Assembly (NCBI GenBank): GCA_905221115.1
Contig: CAJNBX010000012.1
Coordinates: 1-50,739 of the forward strand
Source: a bacterium
GTDB lineage: Bacteria > Bacillota > Bacilli > Lactobacillales > Streptococcaceae
DNA length: 50,739 bases
Reading direction: 5' to 3'
This document shows, in pieces, positions 38,635 to 47,511 of the stretch. The notes beneath the pieces were generated by a model. The model had not been told where the DNA came from. It saw only the letters and a program-made list of their open reading frames with translations, and made no database searches. A program made the translations under genes and the position numbers. The stretch's first letter is position 1, and each line of letters starts with the position of its first letter.

Positions 38635-40049
38635 GGCTCTTTGTCAACTGTAGTGGGTTGAAGAAAAGCTAATATCTAGAAAGGACAAATTTCGTCCTTT
38701 CTTTTTTGATATTTAGGGCGATAAAAATCCGTTTTTTGAAGTTTTCAAAATTCCGAAATCCAAAGGCATTGCGCTTGATAAGTTTGATGAGATTATTGGT
38801 GGCTTCCAGTTTGGCGTTGGAATAGAGTAGTTGAAGGGCGTTGGCAATCTTCTCTTTATCCTTGAGGAAGGTTTTAAAGACAGTCTGAAAAAGAGGATGA
38901 ACCAGCTTAAGATTGTCCTCAATAAGTCCGAAAAATTTGTCTGCCTCCTTGTTCTGAAAGTGAAAAAGCAAGAGTTGATAGAGATGGTAGTGGTGTTTCA
39001 AGTCCTCTGAATAGCTCAAAAGCTTGTCTAAAATCTCTTTATTCGTCAAGTGCATGCGAAAAGTAGGGCGCTAAAAACGTTTATCGCTGAGTTTACGACT
39101 ATCCTGTTGAATGAGCTTCCAGTAACGCTTGATAGCCTTGTATTCATGGGATTTTCGATGAAACTGATTCATGATTTGGACACGCACACGACTCATAGCA
39201 CGGCTCATATGTTGGACAATATGGAAACGATCCAACACGATTTTAGCGTTTGGAAAAAGCTGTTTAGCCAAGGTATAGTAAGGGCTAAACATATCCATAG
39301 TAATGATTTTCACTCGACATCGGACGACTCTATCGTAACGAAGAAAGTGATTTCGAATAATAGCTTGTGTTCTTCCCTCAAGAACAATGATGATATTGAG
39401 ATTGTCAAAATCTTGCGCAATGAAACTCATCTTTCCCTTTGTAAAGGCGTACTCGTCCCAGGACATAATCTCAGGGAGGTAAGAAAAATCAGACTTAAAA
39501 CGGAAGTCATTGAGCTTGCGGATGACAGTTGAAGTTGAGATGGAAAGCTGATGGGCAATATCGGTCATAGAAGTCTTTTCAATTAGCTTCTGGGCAATCT
39601 TTTGGTTGATGATACGAGGAATTTGATGATTTTTCTTTACTAGAGGAGTCTCAGCGACCGCCATTTTTAAGCACTGATAGCACTTAAAACGACGCTTTCT
39701 AAGGAGAATTCTAGTAGCCATACCAGTTGTTTCAAGGTAAGGAATTTTAGACGGTTTTTGAAAGTCATATTTCTTCATTTGACTTCTGCAATTAGGGCGA
39801 GATGGGGCGTCGTAGTCCAGTTTAGCGATAATTTCTTTGTGGTTATCCCTATTGATGATATCTATAATTTGGATATTTGGGTCTTTAATGTCTAGTAATT
39901 TTATGATAAAATGTAATTGTTCCATATGAATCTTTCTAATGAGTTGTTTTGTCGCTTTTCATTATAGGTCATATGGGACTTTTTTTCTACAACAAAATAG
40001 GCTCCATAAGATCCATAGGGGATTTACCCACTACGAATATTATAGAGAC
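38635..40049 (-). mobile_element. IS1167-type (ISL3) copy 2
   Basis: About 1415 bp with imperfect inverted repeats: GGCTCTTTGTCAACTGTAGT plus GGGT at the left, and GTCTCTATAATATTCGTAGT plus GGGT at the right (read inward). Same orientation as copy 1. Flanking octamers (TTTAGTTT left, ATTTTTAT right) do not match, so no target duplication survives. The right end sits inside the 3' end of the dead flippase gene. Confidence 0.87.
38669..39925 (-). pseudogene. ISL3-family transposase, copy 2, one nonsense codon
   Basis: About 418 codons from ATG 39925 (MEQLHFIIKLLDIKDPN). It has the N-terminal zinc-finger region with CPRN-like Cys pairs (RPNCRSQ and KCYQCLKM), an HTH (MTDIAHQLSISTSTVIRKLN), and the DDE catalytic part with SWDEYAF and KIITMDMFSPYY. 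The only lesion is TAG at 39071-39073; copy 1 has TAT (Tyr) there, in the reading KRFYRPTFRMH. A single base change would restore it. Confidence 0.88.
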
Positions 40050-41518
40050 ATTTTTATATTAGTAAGTACAAGATTGAGTGCATAGTGGAATGTTTTATCT
40101 TTTGTGATAAAAAGTATCAAGAGATAGTAGATTCCACAAGTTGCAATAGTCGAGAGAACCATGAGGATTATATTGAGGTTGACTGTATAAGAGTTGATTT
40201 GGAAAAGGAATTTAAATGTGAAATAGATGGGAATGAATCCGAGCGATACAATAGTATAGCGTGTTAAAGTAGTAAAGATTTCTTTTAAGTCAAGTAGATG
40301 ATGTTTCTTGATAAAGTAAATTTCTAGTAGAACAACTACGGTTTCTGCAATAATAGTAGTAGCAATGTAATACTCTGGTGCAAAAATATTATTGAAATAC
40401 AAGAGACTGTTGAGTAGGATATTGGCACCGCCACCAATAAAGTAAAAGGCTGTTAAACGATTTTCGTGGTCGTTGATGAAGATAATTTGTTTACCAAGGA
40501 TTAACTCAATGGCCCAAATGATAGTCCGAAAAGCGAAGACACTAGTCACAATACCAGCTTCAAGGTATTTTTCAGAAGAGTAGATGACAGTTGCGTAGTT
40601 CCCTAATACCATAATCCCAATACTGGTTTGAATGATGAGGAAGTAAAAGAGGGCAGCGCCTTGATTTAGAAGATTCTTATAGGACTCGTAGTCTTTCTTA
40701 CCGAGATAGTAGCCGAGACGTGGAATACTGACATTGATAGCTCCACTCAGGACACTGGCAATCAACATGACGATGCTGGAAGCAATGGTGTAATAAGAAA
40801 TATAGTTTTCATCAGGCCCTTTGGTGATAAACATTCTATCAAGCAATGTGTAGAGCATATTGCTTGATAGAAGCAACATGGTCAAGAGCGGTTTAGATGC
40901 TTTGACTAATTCGACAAGACCAATCTTAACAAAGGAAACTTCTCGCTTAATCCAGAGAAAGCTGAGTAGATAGTTGAGAATCGTCGTTGCACTCATAATG
41001 ATTGCATAAGGTACGATATCATTTGGAGTTTTTACAAAGGTGAAGATAGCGACCAACATGGCAATACGAATAACCAATGTTTTGTATAAGATGAATGCAT
41101 AATTTTCATAAGCTTCATTCATCCACTCGATATAAAGGAATTGGAAGAGAGCCTGGACACCAAGTATATAGTAGAGTTCTTTCAAATTTTCAATACTATT
41201 ATCCAGATAAATAAATAGGAAATAGATACTTGTTGTTAGAACAGATGTAATAATGGAGATATAGAATAACTTAGAGAAAACATAGTTGATTTTATTTTTA
41301 TCATCCTTGACCTTACTGATAGCACGAATCCCGTAGTTGTATATTCCAAAGGCGGCTAAAGGAATGACAAAGCTAGCCTAGGTATTTGCGGTATTGAAAT
41401 AATCGTAGATGGATTTGCTGAGAATCCGCGTCAGATAAGGATTGGTTATCAGAGGAAAAACGATATTGAGAACATTGACTAGTAAGCTAGCCAGTGCATT
41501 AACTTTTATATTTTTCAT
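40040..41518 (-). pseudogene. Second teichoic-acid/polysaccharide flippase, nonsense-mutated and IS-truncated
   Basis: About 492 codons from ATG 41518 (MKNIKVNALASLLVNVLNIV). It is clearly related to TacF (shared YFN..., FGIYNYGIRAISKVKDDKN, IEWMNEAYENYAF, LFITKDKTFHYALN). Codon 47 is TAG (41378-41380), between NTANT and ASFVIPLAAFG; the alignment with TacF has one residue there, so it is a clean nonsense change. The rest of the frame is open. The last codons (MSL, stop) come from the IS1167 right end, so the native C-terminus is lost. It diverges from mecA, with a minus-strand TATAAT at 41561-41556. Confidence 0.88.
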
Positions 41519-41582
41519 TGTACTTTCTTTCTTGTATTGTAAAATGGTCTCTAGTATTATATCACATTCTCGCTCCATTCTT

Positions 41583-41611
41583 TTGATAAAATCGTAAAAA
41601 TCTAGTATAAT
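41583..41611 (+). promoter_or_regulatory. mecA promoter
   Basis: -35 TTGATA (41583-41588), a 17-bp spacer and -10 TATAAT (41606-41611). Confidence 0.75.
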
Positions 41612-41642
41612 AGATAGAACTGAAAGTATGAGGTTACTAGCA

Positions 41643-42380
41643 ATGAAAATGAAACAAATTAGTGATACAACTTTGAAAATCACGATGTCTTTAGAGGATT
41701 TGATGGATCGTGGCATGGAGATTGCTGACTTTCTCGTTCCTCAAGAAAAAACAGAAGAGTTCTTTTATGCTATCTTGGATGAGTTAGAGATGCCTGATAG
41801 CTTTCTGGATACAGGCATGTTGAGCTTCCGTGTGACTCCAAAACCTGATAAGGTAGATGTCTTTGTAACCAAATCAAAGATTGACCAAAATCTAGATTTT
41901 GAAGACTTATCGGATTTACCAGATATGGAAGAATTGGCTCAAATGTCGCCAGATGAATTTATCAAAACCTTGGAAAAAAGCATCGCAGATAAAACCAAGG
42001 ATGATATCGAAGCGATTCAATCTCTTGAGCAAGTCGAAGCCAAGGAAGAAGAGCAGGAGCAGGATCAACAAGAAGTTGAGAACAAGAAAGAGCCCTACAT
42101 CTATTACATCCTTTCTTTTACTAAGTTGGCTGACTTGGTGTCTTTTGCTAAGACAGTGACTTTTGAGATGGAAACTTCTGAACTCTACAAGATGAATGAG
42201 CGCTATTATTTGACCATTTTAGTGGATATTGAAAATCATCCAAGTCCATATCCAGCTTGGCTGTTGGCTCGTATGCGCGAGTTTGCGGACGATAGTGATA
42301 TCAGTCGTTCAGTCTTGCAAGAGTATGGCCAAGTCTTGATGAATCACGATGCAGTGCCTAATCTGAAAAAAATCGACTAA
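41643..42380 (+). CDS. mecA: Adaptor protein MecA
   Basis: ClpC adaptor that targets proteins, including the competence sigma factor ComX in streptococci, to ClpCP degradation. The 245 residues begin MKMKQISDTTLKITMSLEDL. An acidic, glutamine/glutamate-rich linker (about 125-150, EAKEEEQEQDQQEVENKKE) separates the N-terminal target-binding and C-terminal Clp-binding domains (YYILSFTKLADLVSFAKTV). I chose ATG 41643, with GAGG 9 nt upstream, over the in-frame ATG at 41628. It is single-gene, with a terminator at 42418. Confidence 0.93.
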   Translation: MKMKQISDTTLKITMSLEDLMDRGMEIADFLVPQEKTEEFFYAILDELEMPDSFLDTGMLSFRVTPKPDKVDVFVTKSKIDQNLDFEDLSDLPDMEELAQMSPDEFIKTLEKSIADKTKDDIEAIQSLEQVEAKEEEQEQDQQEVENKKEPYIYYILSFTKLADLVSFAKTVTFEMETSELYKMNERYYLTILVDIENHPSPYPAWLLARMREFADDSDISRSVLQEYGQVLMNHDAVPNLKKID

Positions 42381-42417
42381 TCATTTCTGGAAAGATATTT
42401 TCAGATTTTAAGAAGAG

Positions 42418-42439
42418 CGAATCGTCTGATTCGTTTTTT
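42418..42439 (+). terminator. mecA terminator
   Basis: Stem CGAATC/GATTCG, loop GTCT, then six T. Confidence 0.8.
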
Positions 42440-42490
42440 CTTTTTATACTGAAATAGTGATTTACTATAATAGGAATTTTCACAAAATTC

Positions 42491-42499
42491 TGTTATAAT
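42491..42499 (+). promoter_or_regulatory. hom-thrB promoter (extended -10)
   Basis: TGT-TATAAT 31 bp before ATG 42531. Confidence 0.6.
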
Positions 42500-42530
42500 G
42501 GCTATATTAGAAAATTTCGAGGAGACAAAC

Positions 42531-43817
42531 ATGACAGTTAAAATTGCTTTACTAGGATTTGGTACCGTTGCAAGCGGCGTGCCTTTCCTCCTAAAGGAAA
42601 ATGGAGAAAAAATCAATCAATCAGCACATTCAGAGATTGAAGTTGCTAAGGTATTGGTCAAGGATGAAGATGAAAAGAATCGCTTACTTGCAGCAGGAAA
42701 TGACTTTAACTTTGTAACCAATGTGGATGACATTTTATCAGACCAAGACATTACCATCGTAGTGGAATTGATGGGACGTATCGAACCTGCTAAAACCTTT
42801 ATCACTCGTGCCTTGGAAGCTGGGAAACACGTTGTTACTGCAAACAAGGACCTTTTGGCTGTCCATGGTGCAGAATTGTTAGAAATTGCTAAAGCCAACA
42901 ATGTAGCACTTTACTACGAAGCAGCAGTAGCTGGTGGTATTCCAATTCTTCGCACTCTAGCAAATTCCTTGGCTTCTGATAAAATCACGCGCGTGCTTGG
43001 AGTAGTCAACGGAACTTCCAACTTCATGATGACCAAGATGGTGGAAGAAGGCTGGTCTTACGATGATGCTCTTGCGGAAGCGCAAAGACTAGGTTTTGCA
43101 GAAAGTGACCCGACAAATGACGTGGATGGGATCGATGCAGCCTACAAGATGGTCATTTTGAGCCAATTTGCCTTTGGAATGAAGGTTGCCTTTGATGATG
43201 TAGCTCACAAGGGAATCCGCAACATCACACCAGAAGACGTAGCTGTAGCTCAAGAACTTGGATATGTAGTGAAATTGGTTGGTTCTATTGAGGAAACTCC
43301 TTCAGGTATTGCTGCAGAAGTGACTCCAACCTTCCTTCCTAAAGCGCACCCACTTGCCAGTGTGAATGGCGTCATGAACGCTGTCTTTGTAGAATCTATC
43401 GGTATTGGTGAGTCTATGTACTATGGGCCAGGTGCTGGTCAAAAACCAACAGCAACAAGTGTTGTGGCGGATATTGTCCGTATTGTTCGTCGCTTGAATG
43501 ATGGAACAATTGGTAAAGACTTCAACGAGTATAGCCGTGACTTGGTCTTGGCTAATCCAGAAGATGTCAAAGCTAATTACTACTTCTCAATCTTGGCTCC
43601 AGACTCAAAAGGTCAGGTCTTGAAATTGGCTGAAATCTTCAATGCCCAAGATATTTCCTTTAAGCAAATCCTCCAAGACGGAAAAGAAGGTGACAAGGCG
43701 CGTGTTGTGATCATTACACATAAGATCAATAAAGCCCAGCTTGAAAATGTCTCAGCTGAATTGAAGAAGGTTTCAGAATTCGACCTCTTGAATACCTTCA
43801 AAGTGCTAGGAGAATAA
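42531..43817 (+). CDS. hom: Homoserine dehydrogenase
   Basis: Reduces aspartate semialdehyde to homoserine for threonine and methionine synthesis, using NAD(P)H. The 428 residues show the Rossmann motif [12 protein letters not shown], the [12 protein letters not shown] motif, the catalytic region [14 protein letters not shown] and [20 protein letters not shown], and a C-terminal ACT domain (about 350-428) for feedback. CGAGGAGA precedes ATG 42531; the earlier reading from 42498 lies in the promoter. One base separates it from thrB. Confidence 0.95.
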   Translation: MTVKIALLGFGTVASGVPFLLKENGEKINQSAHSEIEVAKVLVKDEDEKNRLLAAGNDFNFVTNVDDILSDQDITIVVELMGRIEPAKTFITRALEAGKHVVTANKDLLAVHGAELLEIAKANNVALYYEAAVAGGIPILRTLANSLASDKITRVLGVVNGTSNFMMTKMVEEGWSYDDALAEAQRLGFAESDPTNDVDGIDAAYKMVILSQFAFGMKVAFDDVAHKGIRNITPEDVAVAQELGYVVKLVGSIEETPSGIAAEVTPTFLPKAHPLASVNGVMNAVFVESIGIGESMYYGPGAGQKPTATSVVADIVRIVRRLNDGTIGKDFNEYSRDLVLANPEDVKANYYFSILAPDSKGQVLKLAEIFNAQDISFKQILQDGKEGDKARVVIITHKINKAQLENVSAELKKVSEFDLLNTFKVLGE

Positions 43818-43818
43818 G

Positions 43819-44688
43819 ATGAAAATTATTGTACCTGCAACCAGTGCCAATATCGGGCCAGGTTTTGACTCGGTCGGTGTAGCTGTAACCAAGTATCTTC
43901 AAATTGAGGTCTGCGAAGAACGAGATGAGTGGCTGATTGAACACCAGATTGGCAAATGGATTCCACATGACGAGCGCAATCTCTTGCTCAAAATTGCTTT
44001 GCAAATTGTGCCAGATTTGCAACCAAGACGTTTGAAAATGACAAGTGATGTTCCCTTGGCGCGTGGTTTGGGTTCTTCTAGCTCGGTTATTGTTGCTGGG
44101 ATTGAACTAGCCAACCAACTGGGCCAACTCAACTTGTCAGACCATGAAAAATTGCAGTTAGCGACTAAGATTGAAGGACACCCTGATAATGTGGCTCCAG
44201 CCATTTATGGTAATCTCGTTATTGCAAGTTCCGTTGAAGGGCAAGTCTCTGCTATCGTGGCAGACTTCCCAGAGTGTGATTTCCTAGCCTACATTCCAAA
44301 CTATGAATTGCGTACTCGAGATAGCCGTGGTGTCTTGCCTAAGAAATTGTCTTACAAGGAAGCTGTTGCTGCCAGTTCTATCGCCAATGTAGCTGTTGCT
44401 GCCTTGTTGGCAGGAGATATGGTGACAGCTGGTCAAGCAATCGAGGGAGACCTCTTCCATGAACGCTATCGTCAGGACTTGGTGAGAGAATTTGCGACGA
44501 TTAAGCAAGTAGCCAAAGAAAATGGTGCCTATGCAACCTACCTCTCTGGTGCTGGGCCGACAGTTATGATCTTGGCTTCTCATGGCAAGATGCCAAGGAT
44601 TAAGGCAGAATTGGAAAAGCAACCTTTCAAAGGAAAACTTCATGATTTGAAAGTTGATACCCAAGGCGTCCGTGTTGAAGCAAAATAA
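43819..44688 (+). CDS. thrB: Homoserine kinase
   Basis: GHMP-family kinase that phosphorylates homoserine in threonine synthesis. The 289 residues begin [16 protein letters not shown], carry the ATP-binding [18 protein letters not shown], and end with [11 protein letters not shown]. Starts 1 base after hom, so the pair is translationally linked; a terminator follows at 44698. Confidence 0.95.
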   Translation: MKIIVPATSANIGPGFDSVGVAVTKYLQIEVCEERDEWLIEHQIGKWIPHDERNLLLKIALQIVPDLQPRRLKMTSDVPLARGLGSSSSVIVAGIELANQLGQLNLSDHEKLQLATKIEGHPDNVAPAIYGNLVIASSVEGQVSAIVADFPECDFLAYIPNYELRTRDSRGVLPKKLSYKEAVAASSIANVAVAALLAGDMVTAGQAIEGDLFHERYRQDLVREFATIKQVAKENGAYATYLSGAGPTVMILASHGKMPRIKAELEKQPFKGKLHDLKVDTQGVRVEAK

Positions 44689-44697
44689 AGAATAGAA

Positions 44698-44744
44698 GAT
44701 AGGATGGGGAAACTCTCGACCAGAGGGCTTCCTATCCTTTTTTT
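44698..44744 (+). terminator. hom-thrB terminator
   Basis: Stem GATAGGA/TCCTATC with a long loop and a run of seven T. Confidence 0.7.
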
Positions 44745-44786
44745 GAAAAGAATTCGAGTTAAAAACTTGATAAAGGAGAAATAAAG

Positions 44787-45725
44787 ATGGCAGAAATTTA
44801 TCTAGCAGGTGGTTGTTTTTGGGGCCTAGAGGAATATTTTTCACGCATTTCTGGAGTGCTAGCAACCAGTGTTGGCTACGCTAATGGCAAAGTCGAAACG
44901 ACCAATTACCAGCTGCTCAAGGAAACAGACCATGCAGAAACGGTTCAAGTGATTTATGATGAGAATGCAGTGTCACTTAGAGAGATTTTACTTTATTATT
45001 TCCGTGTCATTGATCCATTATCCATCAATCAACAAGGGAATGACCGTGGGCGTCAGTATCGGACCGGTATATATTACCAGGATGAAGCAGACTTGCCAGC
45101 TATCTACACAGTGGTGCGGGAGCAGGAACGCATGCTTGGTCGAAAGATTGCAGTAGAAGTGGAGAAACTTCGCCACTATATTCTGGCTGAAGATTACCAC
45201 CAAGACTATCTTAAGAAGAATCCTTCAGGTTATTGTCATATCGATGTGACCGATGCTGATAAACCATTGATTGATGCCTCTAACTATGAAAAGCCTAGTC
45301 AAGAAGTGTTAAAGGAAAGCTTATCAGAAGAATCCTATCGTGTTACCCAAGAAGCTGCTACAGAGGCTCCATTTACCAATGCCTATGACCAAACCTTTGA
45401 AGAAGGGATTTATGTAGACATCACGACGGGTGAGCCACTCTTTTTCGCCAAGGATAAGTTTGCCTCAGGATGTGGTTGGCCAAGTTTTAGCCGTCCGATT
45501 TCCAAGGAATTGATTCACTACTACAAGGGTTTGAGCCATGGAATGGAGCGAATAGAAGTTCGTTCTCGGTCAGGTAATGCTCACTTGGGGCATGTTTTCA
45601 CAGATGGACCGCGTGAGTTTGGTGGCCTCCGTTACTGTATCAATTCTGCTTCCTTGCGCTTTGTGGCCAAGGATGAGATGGAAGAGGCAGGATATGGCTA
45701 TTTATTGCCTTACTTAAACAAATAA
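44787..45725 (+). CDS. msrAB: Fused methionine sulfoxide reductase A/B
   Basis: Repairs oxidised methionine; the A domain reduces the S isomer and the B domain the R isomer. The 312 residues hold MsrA first (about 1-160, catalytic Cys in GGCFWGLEE) and MsrB second (about 175-312, [14 protein letters not shown] and the catalytic Cys in [11 protein letters not shown]). MsrB lacks the zinc-binding CXXC pairs, as in many streptococcal forms. No signal peptide, so it is the cytoplasmic version. GGAG precedes ATG 44787. Confidence 0.95.
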   Translation: MAEIYLAGGCFWGLEEYFSRISGVLATSVGYANGKVETTNYQLLKETDHAETVQVIYDENAVSLREILLYYFRVIDPLSINQQGNDRGRQYRTGIYYQDEADLPAIYTVVREQERMLGRKIAVEVEKLRHYILAEDYHQDYLKKNPSGYCHIDVTDADKPLIDASNYEKPSQEVLKESLSEESYRVTQEAATEAPFTNAYDQTFEEGIYVDITTGEPLFFAKDKFASGCGWPSFSRPISKELIHYYKGLSHGMERIEVRSRSGNAHLGHVFTDGPREFGGLRYCINSASLRFVAKDEMEEAGYGYLLPYLNK

Positions 45726-45785
45726 AACAGAGATGGTGGGCGCTTCCCACTTTCTTCATTTCCAGAATAAGAATAGAAGGGATTT

Positions 45786-47510
45786 ATGAAACACCTATTA
45801 TCTTACTTCAAACCCTACATCAAGGAATCCATTTTAGCACCTTTGTTCAAGCTGTTAGAAGCTGTTTTTGAGCTCTTGGTTCCCATGGTGATTGCTGGGA
45901 TTGTTGACCAATCCTTGCCTCAGAGAAATCAAGGACATCTCTGGATGCAGATTGGTCTGCTCCTTATCTTTGCAGTGATTGGAGTTGTAGTGGCCTTGAT
46001 AGCCCAGTTTTACTCAGCCAAGGCAGCGGTAGGATTTGCCAAAGGACTGACAGATGACCTTTATCGTCATATTCTATCTTTATCTAAGGACAGCAGAGAC
46101 CGTTTGACAACTTCTAGCTTGGTCACTCGCTTGACTTCGGATACCTACCAGATTCAGACTGGGATCAATCAATTCCTGCGTCTCTTTTTACGAGCGCCTA
46201 TTATCGTTTTTGGTGCCATTTTTATGGCTTATCGAATCTCAGCTGAGCTGACTTTCTGGTTCTTGGTCATGGTTGTCATTTTGACCATTGCTATTGTAGG
46301 GCTCTCTAGACTGGTTAATCCTCTCTACAGCAGTCTCAGAAAGAAAACGGACCAACTGGTTCAGGAAACACGTCAGCAATTACAAGGGATGCGGGTTATC
46401 CGTGCTTTTGGTCAAGAAAAACGAGAGTTACAGATTTTTCAAACCCTTAACCAAGTTTATGCTAGATTACAAGAAAAGACAGGTTTCTGGTCTAGTTTAT
46501 TAACACCTTTGACCTATCTGATTGTTAATGGAACTCTCCTCGTCATTATCTGGCAAGGCTATATTTCAATTCAAGGAGGATTACTCAGTCAAGGTGCCTT
46601 AATTGCTCTCATAAACTATCTCCTACAGATTTTGGTGGAATTGGTCAAGTTAGCCATGCTGATCAACTCCCTAAACCAATCCTATATCTCTGCCAAGCGA
46701 ATCGAGGAAGTTTTTGCTGAGGCTACAGAAGATATTCATTTAGAATTAGAGAAAAAGCAAGTTACCAGCAATCAGGTTTTACAAGTTCAAGAACTGACCT
46801 TTACCTATCCTGATGCGGCCCAGCCTTCTCTGAGAGACATTTCCTTTGATATGCAGCAAGGGCAAATCCTTGGTATCATTGGGGGAACAGGTTATGGTAA
46901 ATCAAGTTTGGTGCAACTCATTCTTGGACTTTATCCAGTAGACAAGGGGAGCATTGACCTTTATCGAGATGGATCTGGTCCTCTTAATTTGGAGCAGTGG
47001 CGGTCTTGGATTGCCTATGTGCCCCAAAAAGTCGAACTCTTTAAAGGAACCATTCGTTCCAACTTGACTCTAGGTTTACATAAAGAAGTAAGAGACCAAG
47101 AGCTTTGGCAGGCCTTGGAAATTGCACAAGCCAAGGATTTTGTCAGTGATAAGGAAGGACTCTTGGATGCTCTAGTTGAGGCAGGAGGACGAAATTTTTC
47201 AGCTGGACAAAAACAAAGGCTGTCTATCGCACGAGCAGTCTTGCGCCAGGCTCCGTTTCTCATCTTAGATGATGCTACCTCGGCACTGGACATTATCACT
47301 GAGTCCAAGCTCTTGAAAGCTATTCGAGAAGATCTGCCAAATACGAGTTTAATTTTGATTTCTCAACGAACCTCGACTTTACAGATGGCTGACCAGATTC
47401 TCCTCTTAGAAAAAGGAGAGCTCCAAGCTATCGGCAAGCACGAGGACTTGATGAAATCTAGTCAAGTTTATCGCGAAATCAATGCATCCCAACATGGTAA
47501 GGAGGACTAG
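45786..47510 (+). CDS. Heterodimeric ABC exporter, degenerate-site half
   Basis: A 574-residue fused exporter subunit: six TMs (about 1-310) and an ATPase domain (about 340-574). Walker A is GGTGYGKSSL, the signature is FSAGQKQRLSIARAV, and Walker B is FLILDDATSALD. Asp replaces the catalytic Glu after Walker B, so its own ATP site should hydrolyse poorly. It pairs with the next gene, whose site is normal. Such pairs export drugs, peptides or lipids; the substrate is unknown. It follows msrAB by 60 bp with only a weak GTGGG/CCCAC hairpin between. Confidence 0.9.
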   Translation: MKHLLSYFKPYIKESILAPLFKLLEAVFELLVPMVIAGIVDQSLPQRNQGHLWMQIGLLLIFAVIGVVVALIAQFYSAKAAVGFAKGLTDDLYRHILSLSKDSRDRLTTSSLVTRLTSDTYQIQTGINQFLRLFLRAPIIVFGAIFMAYRISAELTFWFLVMVVILTIAIVGLSRLVNPLYSSLRKKTDQLVQETRQQLQGMRVIRAFGQEKRELQIFQTLNQVYARLQEKTGFWSSLLTPLTYLIVNGTLLVIIWQGYISIQGGLLSQGALIALINYLLQILVELVKLAMLINSLNQSYISAKRIEEVFAEATEDIHLELEKKQVTSNQVLQVQELTFTYPDAAQPSLRDISFDMQQGQILGIIGGTGYGKSSLVQLILGLYPVDKGSIDLYRDGSGPLNLEQWRSWIAYVPQKVELFKGTIRSNLTLGLHKEVRDQELWQALEIAQAKDFVSDKEGLLDALVEAGGRNFSAGQKQRLSIARAVLRQAPFLILDDATSALDIITESKLLKAIREDLPNTSLILISQRTSTLQMADQILLLEKGELQAIGKHEDLMKSSQVYREINASQHGKED

Positions 47511-47511
47511 T

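Noticed and set aside
39050..39532. 160-codon plus-strand frame in IS1167 copy 2
   Set aside because: Antisense of the transposase; the similar frame in copy 1 is broken, as expected of a shadow.
40033..40042. TACGAATA, the core of a ComX (cin-box) promoter
   Set aside because: It lies inside the IS1167 terminal repeat, where the other copies have CAAATA or a similar variant, with no late-competence gene downstream.
38627..40057. Target-site duplication around IS1167 copy 2
   Set aside because: Flanking octamers differ (TTTAGTTT and ATTTTTAT), so none can be claimed.
44284..44865. 193-codon minus-strand frame opposite thrB and the start of msrAB
   Set aside because: It crosses a terminator and two genuine genes and shows no family features.
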